Origin: Chionoecetes opilio
Lineage: Eukaryota > Arthropoda > Malacostraca > Decapoda > Majidae
Direction of reading: 5' to 3'
Assembly (NCBI GenBank): GCA_016584305.1
Contig: JACEEZ010005954.1
Coordinates: 416,001 to 480,000, forward strand
DNA: 64,000 bases
Positions 54,844 to 64,000 of the stretch are shown one piece after another; positions within the stretch are counted from its first letter, which is position 1; the number at the start of each line of letters is the position of its first letter. The notes beneath the pieces were generated by a model. That model made no database searches and was not told where the DNA came from. It was given only the letters and a program-made list of their open reading frames with translations. The position numbers and the translations under genes were made by a program.

Positions 54844-55513
54844 ACTTAAAGTAATCGTCCAGACCCATTTTTTCTTTGCAAAATTTTGTTTAATGTTCAT
54901 TCAAAATACCTAATCCACAAAAAATAATTAATTTACACGCCTTATTTCCCTAAAAACATGACTTTTGTAAAAAGTGCAGGAAAAACGACAGCCCCATTCC
55001 AGCTGTGGCGCGAAACTTGCTGATGACGGCCCGTGAGGCGGACAAACTGCATCACACAGTCCGTCTCTCCCCGGCGCACACAGCTTCTCTACACATTTAT
55101 CGTGGCTGTTTAGGTCAGGAACGGGTGATAAGCTCTCTGGAAAGGCACAGCTTTCTTGCTGCACCCATAAAGGATGCAAGTAGTATATGCCATATTGCAA
55201 TTTTTTTTTATCAGAAACACCCAAAACTCTTCAAGTAGTACTATATATATTTCTAATTTTACGTATATTTGTATTAGCGCGGGGTTGGGAGGCCTCCTCA
55301 TGTGACATCACCGAGCCGTGGTGCGTTGTCTGCAAGTCGTGAGGAGCGTTTTGGAAGCTCGGAGAATTTACAGATTTTGATTGCGGATTATTTAAAAATG
55401 GGTGACTGGATGCAAAAAGTGACTACATATTGTTGATATACTCGATAATGGCTATATTTTGACTGCATTAAATCAGGAATGATTAAATGATCTGGACGAT
55501 TAGGTACTTTAAA
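54844..55513. mobile_element. TIR element with AATCGTCCAGA ends
   Basis: The left end TACTTAAAGTAATCGTCCAG and, from the right, TTTAAAGTACCTAATCGTCC are inverted. The interior has GC-rich patches (55000-55080, 55285-55350) unlike the surrounding intron. No transposase was recognised. It lies wholly inside the intron 54705-55566. Confidence 0.6.
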
Positions 55514-55566
55514 TAAAACACTTTAAAGCCAGAGAATGTAACATGATAGCATTATAATACACTTAC

Positions 55567-55762
55567 CTACAACAGTCATCCTTTTGTAGCCTTTCGTTTG
55601 TGGATCTCCCTCCGTCTCCTCCTCGCACCGGGCATGCATTTCAGGTTCACTAAAAGCTTTCTTCACCCCGCGATCTGGCATGGCCTCTTCCTCATCTTTT
55701 GCAATTTCATCCTCATCCTCCAATTCTTCAGTTTTTCTCTTCTTCCTCCTAAAGATACTATC
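55567..55762 (-). CDS. NaCP60E: Sodium channel exon: start of II-III linker
   Basis: A 196-nt exon, phase 0 in and one base out. The acceptor is CCTTACAG (AG at 55763-55764) and the donor is GTAG/GTAAGT. It reads DSIFRRKKRKTEELEDEDEI then AKDEEEAMPDRGVKKAFSEP, then EMHARCEEETEGDPQTKGYK and RMTVV. The RRKKRK basic cluster directly after the II-S6 exon, followed by an acidic run, is typical of a cytoplasmic linker with regulatory potential. Ser in KKAFSEP is a possible kinase site, inferred only from sequence. A frame starting at TTG inside the exon exists but is not a real start. Confidence 0.88.
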
Positions 55763-55769
55763 CTGTAAG

Positions 55770-56243
55770 GTAAATCAAAGCATATCAAACTGAATTAGCT
55801 ATCTCTCAAATACAATGAAATTTGCTTATTTTGTATCCTCAGATCTGTAATTTGATATTATTTAGTAACTTAGGAATGTTGAGTGCATTCTGTATTTCTA
55901 TAAATCACTGGTAAAATGTGGTAATTAGGCTTCTATTGGGTTAAACTCATAGCTTTGTGACAGCGATAGAATAGAGTTGTGATGAAACTATGTGTTATCT
56001 CGGTCAGGGTTATGATTTAAATCAAATTATTTAAATCATCTGATTTTAAATAATTTTACTCAGGGTAGAGAAATAATTATTTAAATCGGGGTGACTTTTT
56101 ACATGTGGGTAGCATGTTACACATTTTGTATTAATGCAGACACTTGGAAGAGAATTCTGAAGGTAAGAAGTTTGATTAATCAAAACATACTAGCACACTA
56201 AACTAGGAAGGGTCTATTACATTTACAGAACAATAATTCTTAC
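55770..56243. other. Channel intron without other features
   Basis: AT-rich with ATTTAAATCA palindromic strings at 56015-56085. No element was recognised. Confidence 0.6.
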
Positions 56244-56417
56244 CCGCATTCTAACAAAGAGCTGAAGTATTCTAGATTCATCCTCTAAATCATCTTGCCG
56301 TGATTTCAGTTCCTCAGAATTGAATGAATTCAGGAGAAGAGCGAGGAACAAGTTGAGCACCATGAAGTTGCCCATGACCAGGGCCGGCAGGAAGATGGCC
56401 AGGCACGTCTCGGACCC
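56244..56417 (-). CDS. NaCP60E: Sodium channel exon: domain II S6
   Basis: A 58-codon exon, phase 0 at both ends. The acceptor is CCTCGCAG (AG at 56418-56419) and the donor is CGG/GTAAGA. Residues 1-34 (GSETCLAIFLPALVMGNFMV, LNLFLALLLNSFNS) are the S6 helix with the Asn-Leu-Phe-Leu-Ala-Leu-Leu-Leu gate segment common to sodium channels. Residues 35-58 (EELKSRQDDLEDESRILQLF then VRMR) start the linker. The LPALVMGNFMVLNLF wording is a better match to the DSC1/BSC1 type than to para, judged from memory of the families. S6 residues here are part of the pyrethroid and local-anaesthetic site region in related channels. Confidence 0.93.
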
Positions 56418-56419
56418 CT

Positions 56420-57041
56420 GCGAGGAACACAAAGGGCTATGATCATTTTCCAAACCAAAGTGGCCAGTTACAGAGTTACATGATTTCACTTATAAACACA
56501 TCATTGCAACATCCTGAACTCTTTGACCAAACCATTGTCCTTTTGGTTTGCATCTACATAAATCTATCAAATATTTTGAATTCCCACAGTATTTTGAATG
56601 GTCATTAAAAGCAGATTAACTTTAATGCTTAGGGATTTTTTGACTTCCTTAATAAAGTGATAAGAAAGCAAAACACCGACTATATTATTGGTTAGATTTT
56701 GTTTGATTTAAAAATTACAATTTTTTTTGGTATACAAAACCTATTACGGGAGAAGGAATGACGTATCTTAACTTTCTTTGGGGAGTTATCCATTGTTCAC
56801 ACGCACAATAATTAATGCAAAGCAGTTCAGGAATTATAAAATAGAACTGATGTGAAACAGAAAACAAATTCTACATCATATTCAAATTTGGTATGAAACC
56901 TGTGTGGCACAAGTAGGAATACACTTATTTATTATAGTTTGGTTGATAGTTAAGCCAAACAATTTCCTACTATTCATCAGCAAAGACCTATATCTTACTG
57001 TTATAGCATAAGAGGATATCACAAACTCCCGAGGCACTCAC
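56420..57041. other. Channel intron without other features
   Basis: AT-rich, nothing recognised. Confidence 0.6.
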
Positions 57042-57147
57042 ATCTTTCTTTTCAGCTCTCATGCAGTCCCAAAGCGGCTCCACCCACTCTCCACACAAGA
57101 TCCGAAATATCATCATGAAGGAATGAAAAAAATCCGTGAAATTCCAT
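57042..57147 (-). CDS. NaCP60E: Sodium channel exon: domain II pore
   Basis: A 106-nt exon: one base completing an Arg-type codon, then 35 codons. The acceptor is ATCAAACAG (AG at 57148-57149) and the donor is GAT/GTGAGT. It reads [20 protein letters not shown] then [23 protein letters not shown] holds the domain II selectivity-filter Glu, the E of D-E-x-A. The WNFTDF start and WDCM end are highly conserved in sodium channels. The incoming phase requires two bases from an upstream exon (II-S5) that was not found between 57148 and 60513. The outgoing junction to GSETCLAIF is in frame. Confidence 0.95.
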
Positions 57148-57174
57148 CTGTTTGATAAAGAAAGATGGTAAACA

Positions 57175-57440
57175 TTACTGGCATTGTTTGATACAACGAT
57201 CAGCCATAACAATACAGAAAAGAGGCGGGATTGAGAGAAGAAGACAGAGTGCTAGAGTACTGTATGTGAAAGAAAGGGGCACGAGAAGTAGGAGAGGATT
57301 AGAGGATGCAATGAGGGTGTGCAAGAACAGGAATAAATGGAGACTCTTCTGTCGGGCCATCCCCTTGAGGGATTTCATAGGAGTGATATCACAGAGAGAT
57401 AAACAGATAGATCAAATTGGTGATTATGGCTTAGTATGAT
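57175..57440 (+). mobile_element. Possible LINE C-terminal scrap
   Basis: The plus frame 57152-57439 reads KERGTRSRRGLEDAMRVCKN and RNKWRLFCRAIPLRDFIG, resembling the R-G-R-P-x-x-R-W ... R-x-K-W-R block at LINE C-termini. It is short and isolated, so the assignment is weak. Confidence 0.4.
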
Positions 57441-58320
57441 GGGATATATAGTGCAATAGACTACCTCTCACCATATACAATACATATGGCTATACAATAT
57501 GGATGAGTGGTGATGCAGAACATTGGAATAAATCTATGAGTGTATATTTTCCATACAGATTCATACTACGAATTTCAGACAATATCAGACAGAGTCTTGA
57601 AATAAGTTATCTTAATGAAGAAAAACTCGGAAGAATTTTCATGATGCATTCCAATACAGAAATATAGATAAGATAAGAATGTAAAAATCCCAGTCTCATG
57701 CTTGAAAATGATGCTCACAGACCATTCACCCAATGACGAAGTCAAGAACCAGCAATCAGGAGTTAATCTAGTTATAAGAATTCAAGAAAAAATTGTATCT
57801 GCATAGTTCATTCATGAAGTGAAATATCGAGAGAAAATGACTACAACTACCAGTTCAGCCTCGCAAAACTATAGCAGAGCATTTCAGACCAACAAGAGAA
57901 TTGCAGACGAGATATCATAAGCGTTTAAACATGTTAATGAGAATCTGCTAGGCCATAAATCATGACATTCATTAATCTGCCAAACACTGTCAGACGTTTA
58001 GCAATAAAGAATGCATAGAAAAGCTAGTTCAAGATTTCATAAATCTTAAACATTCTCAGCTAATGTGCACATAATATTAAAATTTATTATCATAAAGACA
58101 ATGTCGTTAGATTGCAAATTATAGAATGCTAAAACTATTAGCTAAAATCTAAGAATGCAAGATAATGATGAACATGATCTTATGATTTATCTAAAGAATG
58201 CATACTTGAGCATCTATATGCACCCATAGATGCAATATGTGCTGATTTATCGGGCATATTGATCTATCTATATCATGCTGTAACGTCCAGCACATGCAGC
58301 ATCTTATGACTATCTTAGAT
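57441..58320. other. Intron: no S2-S5 exon found
   Basis: AT-rich. The minus strand was searched by eye for the domain II S4 arginine pattern and S2, S3 and S5 helices, and none was seen. Confidence 0.6.
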
Positions 58321-58329
58321 GCTATTCTT

Positions 58330-59590
58330 ATTGCGTATCTTATGACTTGTCTTATGATGCTATTCTTATGATGCTATTCTTATGATGCTATCTTATGATG
58401 CTATTCTTATGATGCTATTCTTATGATGCTATTCTTATGATGCTATTCTTATGATTTGCTATTCTTATGATGCTATCTTATGATGCTATTCTTATGATGC
58501 TATGATCTTATGATGCTATTCTTATGATGCTATTCTTATGATGCTGATCTTATGATGCTATTCTTATGATGCTATTCTTATGATGCTATTCTTATGATGC
58601 TGATCTTATGATGCTATTCTTATGATGCTATTCTTATGATGCTATTCTTATGATGCTATTCTTATGATGCTATTCTTATGATGCTGATCTTATGATGCTA
58701 TTCTTATGATGCTATTCTTATGATGCTATTCTTATGATGCTATTCTTATGATGCTATTCTTATGATGCTATTCTTATGATGCTATTCTTATGATGCTATT
58801 CTTATGATGCTATTCTTATGATGCTATTCTTATGATGCTATTCTTATGATGCTATTCTTATGATGCTATTCTTATGATGCTATTCTTATGATGCTATTCT
58901 TATGATGCTATTCTTATGATGCTATTCTTATGATGCTGATCTTATGATGCTATTCTTATGATGCTATTCTTATGATGCTATTCTTATGATGCTATTCTTA
59001 TGATGCTATTCTTATGATGCTATTCTTATGATGCTATTCTTATGATGCTATTCTTATGATGCTATTCTTATGATGCTATTCTTATGATGCTATTCTTATG
59101 ATGCTATTCTTATGATGCTATTCTTATGATGCTATTCTTATGATGCTGATCTTATGATGCTATTCTTATGATGCTATTCTTATGATGCTATTCTTATGAT
59201 GCTGTTCTTATGATGCTATTCTTATGATGCTATTCTTATGATGCTATTCTTATGATGCTATTCTTATGATGCTATTCTTATGATGCTATTCTTATGATGC
59301 TATTCTTATGATGCTATTCTTATGATGCTATTCTTATGATGCTATTCTTATGATGCTATTCTTATGATGCTATTTTCTCTATGATGCTATTCTATATGAT
59401 GCTATTCTTATGATGCTATTCTTATGATGCTATTCTTATGATGCTATTCTTATGATGCTGATCTTATGATGCTATTCTTATGATGCTATTCTTATGATGC
59501 TATTCTTATGATGCTGATCTTATGATGCTATTCTTATGATGCTATTCTTATGATGCTATTCTTATGATGCTATTCTTATGATGCTATTCT
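58330..59590. repeat. 14-bp minisatellite, about 90 copies
   Basis: The unit CTTATGATGCTATT occurs with variants ATGCTGAT, TGCTGTT and a small irregular patch near 59372-59400. Such an array is easily collapsed or mis-joined in assembly. It sits exactly where the domain II S2-S5 exons are missing. Confidence 0.98.
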
Positions 59591-60513
59591 GAAGGGAAGC
59601 ACAAGGGTGAGCGGCAGCCCTCATGACAAGTATACAAAGGTCACGACTGGTCATATAGGCTGTGAACAAGGAGCTAATGTAAGGCATTAAGGATCCATAG
59701 GCATGTGTACAAGACCAGAGCGCTACACTGCCCTGGGACCACAATTAACCCTTTTGTATCCCGTCAGAAGAATCTTTCCCAGATCAACTGACAGGGTAAC
59801 AACCTCAATTCGGGGAATAACTCTTATTTCCCATTTAACATATTGATCAGGGTGGGGATTAAACCCCTCCCACCATAGAAGTCACCCCACCACAGGCGGG
59901 CACGATACCACATGGTCAGCGGTTTTCTAGGCTATTTGAACCACTACACGGGTAAATATGCACATACATCTATTATAAAAACATAGTAGAAACAATAGTA
60001 AATAAATAAATAAAATTGACATAATGCAGTAGAGGGTGAATGTGTGCAAAAGAAGTGTGCATGAAAAATATTGCATTGGATTGTAAAATAGCAATTCTTT
60101 TGAAAAATTTAAGTCCAGTTGAAGGATTGGAAAATTAGTTTTTTATTCTTAATCAGCATCACACTACGAAGCTAGTATATTTTCTGTAGAGTTTGATGTG
60201 CTTTATACTAACTAATCTGATATTTGTTTTATAGTCAAATCTATTTTTCTATCTAAAAGGGGGGGTCCTACCCGAAACAAGCAACATGAACGATGAACAA
60301 ATATCAAATAATAAAAAATCAACAAAATTTGGTAGAAAAAAAGTTTAATTTCCATGAGGTACAACAAGGGACTAGCGCGCCTGTGCTCTGAAATATTTCT
60401 GGAGTTTTTTCAACATTCTTACTGTGGTCCATTCTTGGTTCTGTTACCTCAAAACCTGGTAAACAACGTGCACGATAAAGATGTATTACCAACTAACAAA
60501 AAGCAACACTTAC
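59591..60513. other. Intron, possible decayed SINE
   Basis: At 59850-59940 the minus strand has GGGGTTTAATCCCC (B-box-like) and TGACCATGTGGTATCGTG (A-box-like), suggesting a decayed tRNA-derived head. Around 60170-60240 lies an ATTTTCTGTAGAGTTTGATG fragment akin to MITE family M. No channel exon was found. Confidence 0.4.
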
Positions 60514-60728
60514 CCTGTTGCCGACTTCCAGCACCATATTGAGTTCATAGGACATGCCGTGGTGCTCGATGGCCAGGAAGGCTGTGTTCATGATGATGCA
60601 TATCATGATGAACAAGTCGAAGATGGCATCATGCACTACTATATACAAAAGGTTTTGAAATTTGAGCCAGGTGCGGTAGCTGATGCAACACTCCCGGCAC
60701 CTGTCATAGTTACGGTCCACCACCTCAT
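60514..60728 (-). CDS. NaCP60E: Sodium channel exon: domain II S1
   Basis: A 215-nt exon: two bases finishing an Asp codon, then 71 codons to phase 0. The acceptor is CTGCCAAG (AG at 60729-60730) and the donor is AACAGG/GTAAGT. It reads EVVDRNYDRCRECCISYRTW (end of the I-II linker with the C-x2-C-C motif), then LKFQNLLYIVVHDAIFDLFI, then MICIIMNTAFLAIEHHGMSY and ELNMVLEVGNR. The I-M-N-T-x-x-x-A-I-E-H-H S1 signature is standard for domain II of sodium channels. The next exon should begin at the S2 helix (para VFTGIFT-type) in phase 0 and is not present before the pore exon at 57147. Confidence 0.94.
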
Positions 60729-60892
60729 CTTGGCAGGGGAGAAAATAGCATACATTAATAACGCTACTGCTACACCAACGCTACCCATCAACGACCACAC
60801 CTGCAATGACTCTAATCACCCACTTGTCTCTTAGGTTTGTAGTTAGGACAATGGATAGTCTCTCTCTCTCTGAATATATACATACATACATA

Positions 60893-61060
60893 CAGGGTGT
60901 AACATGAGTTTCTGCAAATATTGATACAGGAGAAAGAACGTGTTATTCTGAGTAGAAAATGTTCTATACACATATGCTTTTTGAGACTTCCTTTAGACTT
61001 GAGATGAGGTAAGAATAATCACGGCGGCCAGCAATTTCAAAGCGATAGGCAACGTATGGA
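60893..61060 (+). mobile_element. Single arm of palindromic element P
   Basis: CAGGGTGTAACATGAGTTTC next to CATACATACATA, followed by AAATATTGATACAGG, TGCTTTTTGAGACTTCCTTT and GGCCAGCAATTTCA, matches one arm of 44798-45546. The second arm is absent, so this is a half copy. Confidence 0.75.
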
Positions 61061-61146
61061 GGTAGTATTAATTAGTATAAATAATTTCGAGAGGTACAGA
61101 TATAAAAAATAGGAAGGCTTGTACTATGCTGGTGCTATACACTTAC

Positions 61147-61261
61147 CTTCAATGACAACAATGTGCTGGGAGGACGCGGAGAGGGCTGCCGGGGAGGAGG
61201 GACTCACGCCGTTGCATTTCCTGCGTGCGTAGAGGGCCTGCTCTGCCTTACCCACCAAGTC
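61147..61261 (-). CDS. NaCP60E: Sodium channel exon: end of I-II linker
   Basis: A 115-nt exon, phase 0 in and one base out. The acceptor is CCATCAG (AG at 61262-61263) and the donor is GAAG/GTAAGT. It reads DLVGKAEQALYARRKCNGVS then PSSPAALSASSQHIVVIE, leaving G for the Asp codon of the II-S1 exon. EQAL is a short remnant of the conserved pre-domain-II motif. Junctions with APQ (61586) and EVVD (60728) are in frame. Confidence 0.88.
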
Positions 61262-61585
61262 CTGATGGACAACACATTATGGTTATCTAAGGGTTCCATG
61301 GGATATTTCCACAGCAAGAAGTTTAAATCTCCTAGAAAGTTGGGGATGAGTATATACCAAGAAGCTCTACCTTTTAACCGAATTAGGGTTAAATGACGGA
61401 ACATTAAAGATTTTCATGTGATAGCAGAAGAGATTTAAATATAAGCAAGGGTGGGTTGCTGCTACACGACATCAGGGTGAAGGGCCATCATTTGTTTGGT
61501 TCCTCACCGCGTCTTCGTAAAATCAGACGTACAGAAAATCTTTGTACACTACAGATAGCAATAATCAAGGCCTCAGCACCACTAC

Positions 61586-62290
61586 CTGGGGGGCGTGAGG
61601 CAGGTGATGGATGGAGATGGAGTCCCCGCCCTCATGGTCTCCCACCACACCGGAGTCGTCTAAAGATGGCTGGCGGTGAGCAGGGTTGTTGGCGAGGCGG
61701 AGGTGGGGTCTGGGGTCCTCACAGCCGCCTCTGAGGGCTACCAGTCCTGGGGGCGCCACTGCTGCCTGTCGCGTGTGGCAGTGACATGTACAGCAGCTTG
61801 CGGTGGATGAAGTGTTGCAAGGGTCACAAGAAGATGAGGCACCGGTGCGAGTTTGAATACCCTCCACGCTAGCTCCCTGAGAGTCTTGGCAGTGTTCCCT
61901 GGGTGGCGTGTGGGGAGACTGGACTGGGACGGGCGAGGCGGAGGGTGGAGGCGTGGCAATCAGCGAGGCGGGTCTAGAAAGAGAATGATGGCCACCAGTC
62001 AACGCCAGCAGGGAACCTGCGAGTCCCTGAGTGGCCGGAGGTGCAGAGGCTTGTCTACCGGTACTTTCTGAAGACCCACTCCCATGCCTTTTGTCATCAC
62101 CTTCCTCCTCGTCCTTCTTTTTCTTTCTCTTGGAAAACTTTTCGCTGATGATGCCGGCCCCTCGGCGCATCACAACCACCCGGCGGTTTTTTGGCTTCTT
62201 TTTTTCTAAGGGTCGAGCGTGAGTCAGCTTCTCAGGGTCAAAGCTGAAGGTGGAGTCGTCTCTGTGGTCCATCAAGTCTTTCGTTTTTTC
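61586..62290 (-). CDS. NaCP60E: Sodium channel exon: I-II linker, long part
   Basis: A 235-codon exon, phase 0 at both ends. The acceptor is CCCTGCAG (AG at 62291-62292) and the donor chosen is CCCCAG/GTAGTG. It begins EKTKDLMDHRDDSTFSFDPE, whose STFSFDP motif is characteristic of insect sodium-channel I-II linkers. There follow a basic stretch (KKPKNRRVVVMRRGAG, SKRKKKK), an acidic patch (DEEEGDD), Ser/Pro-rich sequence and a Cys/His cluster (SCDPCNTSSTASCCTCHCHT). GC content is clearly higher than in nearby sequence. The exact 3' end is chosen because it keeps frame with DLVGKAEQAL. Another donor could exist further downstream. The linker is probably a target for phosphorylation, which is inferred from family knowledge. 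Confidence 0.88.
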
Positions 62291-62299
62291 CTGCAGGGC

Positions 62300-62729
62300 A
62301 AAAAACAAAACAAAAAAACGACATCAATTTTCATGCTCAATGTCTCTCTTTTTGAAAAACTAATAAAGTTTATATTAATAAATTATAATAATTATAGTAG
62401 TAATTAGTAGTATATAGTTAGTTTATATAGTTAGTATATATAATTAGTAGTATATATGTTTAGTTAGTTGTATAGTAGTAATTATAGTAATAAATAAAGT
62501 TGATGTCCAGCACTGTGAGCCTACCCAGCACCTACACGTTTGAAAAGACAATCTTGTAAATCAGTGACAATATTGATTCACTTTGAATAACACATGACTC
62601 AACTATGAATGACATCCACTTTGTACATCAATAAAACAAAGGGATATCTGTCTAGTGATCGAGTTTATGTAATATGTTTAAAGTTTTATTTTCATGGTCA
62701 TTTCCCTTCCCGGTTTTTCATCTACTTAC
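62300..62729. other. Channel intron
   Basis: AT-rich with TAGTTAGTATA-type short repeats around 62395-62490. No element was recognised. Confidence 0.6.
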
Positions 62730-62864
62730 CTCTTCCGTATTTTCAGCTTCCTCTTCATAGCTCATCGCCACGACCGCCAACATTAGGTTGATGAGATAGA
62801 ATGACCCAAAGAACACCACAATGGCAAAGAAGACGACTTGCAGTGGTCCCCCCGTGGCGATCAC
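62730..62864 (-). CDS. NaCP60E: Sodium channel exon: domain I S6
   Basis: A 45-codon exon, phase 0 at both ends. The acceptor is TGCCTTCAG (AG at 62865-62866) and the donor is GAAGAG/GTAAGT. It reads [20 protein letters not shown] then [20 protein letters not shown] and ENTEE. The [26 protein letters not shown] core is one of the most conserved segments of sodium channels. The frame lacks a Met start at its 5' end, so simple ORF listing shows only a shadow frame here. Confidence 0.96.
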
Positions 62865-62890
62865 CTGAAGGCACAAAGGGCGCACCAACT

Positions 62891-63099
62891 TTAACCCCTT
62901 GAGGCCCAGAACGTAATTTCCATTGAAATTTGACTACCATTAGACAATCTTTAATAGATATAAGCAATATTTTATAGATATGACCTGTTTAGTATCCTTG
63001 TCCACTAGTTAATTTGATATATTCAGTCACTCGTAATTTTATGGCTGACAACAGACAATTTTATATAGCCAAGGAAAGATCTGGGCGTGAAGGGTTTAA
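62891..63099. mobile_element. piggyBac-like MITE, copy 2
   Basis: TTAA at 62891-62894 and 63096-63099, with CCCCTT start and AAGGG end. It shares AGATATGACCTGTTTAGTAT and neighbouring blocks with 1319-1549 in the same orientation. It lies 26 bp from the splice acceptor of the I-S6 exon. Confidence 0.75.
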
Positions 63100-63292
63100 A
63101 CTTAATCCCGAAGCAACTGTACAGAGTGGTCTTCCTTTTCTGGTTGATAACTAATGAATGATGCCTTATGACCATACACTGATGTATTTTACCCACAAAT
63201 GACATACAATATTTCAACATATATTACTGGATTAGTTTATTGCCATTACATGTAAATCTCAAGACTAAATAAAATCTTTTGAGGAAACTTAC

Positions 63293-63437
63293 CTTATTAT
63301 AAACGTCTTCCCAAAAATCTAATGTAATGAGCTGGAACGTAGTAAGCATAGACCATAAAAAATTATCAAAGTTTGTAAAGCCATAGTTTGGGTTGTCGCC
63401 CACATCTTTTAAACACCCGTACCCCCCCGGACACTTC
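63293..63437 (-). CDS. NaCP60E: Sodium channel exon: domain I pore
   Basis: A 145-nt exon: one base closing a codon, then 48 codons. The acceptor is GCCTTGCAG (AG at 63438-63439) and the donor is AATAAG/GTAAGT. It reads [20 protein letters not shown], then [20 protein letters not shown], then FWEDVYNK. The P-loop [17 protein letters not shown] holds the domain I filter Asp (para has FRLMTQDFWE-type sequence). The Q-L-I-T-L-D form and Cys-rich turret favour the DSC1/NaCP60E type. This is the first channel exon in the window in transcript order. The upstream S1-S5 exons of domain I are to the right of the window. Confidence 0.95.
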
Positions 63438-63509
63438 CTGCAAGGCAAAGGAACAGTCAGTGGGGATGCAATGAGATACAACAACAAGATAAAGTCTCCT
63501 AATGGTATT

Positions 63510-63842
63510 TTTCCAGATGAACACCGAATTCACTTTGGTGGACGAAACTATTTTTTTCTGGTGAGTTTTTATGTGTTTTGAATTAATCTGTCAACCATTT
63601 CTGTCGCAAATCTTTTTTTTTTCTTATTTTTTTTCAGGTAGAGGTTAGCTATTTTTTTTTTTTTTTTTAGTTAGGTAAAGGTTAGGTTCAATTTATTTTT
63701 TGTTGTCATATTTGCAAAAAAAAAAAAAAAAAAAAAAAAAGTGATTTGCGACAAAAACGGTTAGCAGATTCATTCAAAACACATCAAAACTCACCAGAAA
63801 AAAATAGTTTCGTCCACCAAAGGAAGTTCGGTGTTCATCTGG
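63510..63842. mobile_element. Palindromic MITE related to family M
   Basis: The ends CCAGATGAACACCGAATTCA and, from the right, CCAGATGAACACCGAACTTC form an almost perfect inverted repeat. Each stem continues with GTGGACGAAACTATTTTTTT and TCTGGTGAGTTTT. The centre holds T- and A-runs and GGTTAGGTTCAA. The CTGGTGRRTTTTGATGTGTTTTGAA stem motif, in parts, is shared with copies at 6575-6900 and 27640-27955. Confidence 0.85.
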
Positions 63843-63849
63843 AAATTTA

Positions 63850-64000
63850 CCTTCCTAACTTATATTATATCAAACTCAAATGTATTTGTACAGATATGAT
63901 TCACTGTCAATTTCTCCCCCCTGTCTTGCAATGTTAAAAGAACCCTTAAAAAAATTCCTGGATTCAGATCTGGATCCGGATTGACTCAAAATCACCTCCT
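63850..64000. other. Unassigned intronic sequence at window edge
   Basis: No exon was recognised. Confidence 0.6.

Noticed and set aside
62755..62967. Minus-strand 70-codon frame ending at 62755
   Set aside because: It is a shadow of the true I-S6 exon read in the wrong frame. The correct frame gives a conserved S6 helix with good splice sites.

Overview
The window is eukaryotic, intron-rich and very repeat-rich, and most likely comes from an arthropod, probably a decapod crustacean. The grounds are an invertebrate-type four-domain sodium-channel gene split over large introns, long AT, CA and CT microsatellites, several tRNA-derived SINE families, many decayed non-LTR retrotransposons, TA-targeting DNA transposons, and GGTTA strings common in arthropod repeats. 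No prokaryotic gene structure, CRISPR array or rRNA was seen. The tRNA-like promoters found are SINE heads rather than tRNA genes.

One host gene spans almost the whole window on the minus strand: a voltage-gated sodium-channel alpha subunit that best fits the insect DSC1/NaCP60E/BSC1 type rather than para. Thirteen exons were assembled by reading splice sites and codon phase. In transcript order (right to left) they are: domain I pore (63293-63437), I-S6 (62730-62864), I-II linker (61586-62290 and 61147-61261), II-S1 (60514-60728), II pore (57042-57147), II-S6 (56244-56417), II-III linker (55567-55762, 54609-54704, 51570-51898, 40584-40762), III-S1 (40041-40224), III-S2 to S4 (5761-6006) and III-S5 (4746-4865). 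That is fourteen pieces if the last, incomplete one is counted. All listed junctions keep frame except II-S1 to II-pore, where the coding sequence for II-S2 to II-S5 is missing. Earlier domain I exons lie beyond 64000 and later domain III-IV exons beyond position 1.

The introns hold the rest. The largest (6007-40040, about 34 kb) is a transposon nest. It contains LINE fragments, a run of TA-targeting elements between 14.6 and 18.8 kb each bordered by AT microsatellite (three pogo-like elements, one internally deleted Tc1 element, further pogo-like ends), a 3.6 kb foldback with about 0.87 kb arms (25583-29149), a 20-bp minisatellite (31594-32876), a decayed transposon coding for an XPG/PIN-like and Cys-rich protein (33893-36727), and a 1.86 kb foldback whose stems are built of minisatellites (36910-38766). 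The 40763-51569 intron carries a 24-bp minisatellite of about 150 copies, a 750-bp palindrome and further LINE and SINE copies. The 57148-60513 intron, where the channel exons are missing, carries about 90 copies of a 14-bp repeat.

Two places suggest assembly or sequence-quality trouble: the missing II-S2 to S5 coding block, and a noisy tandem copy of the III-S5 exon region at about 3960-4490. Both matter for reading this gene model.
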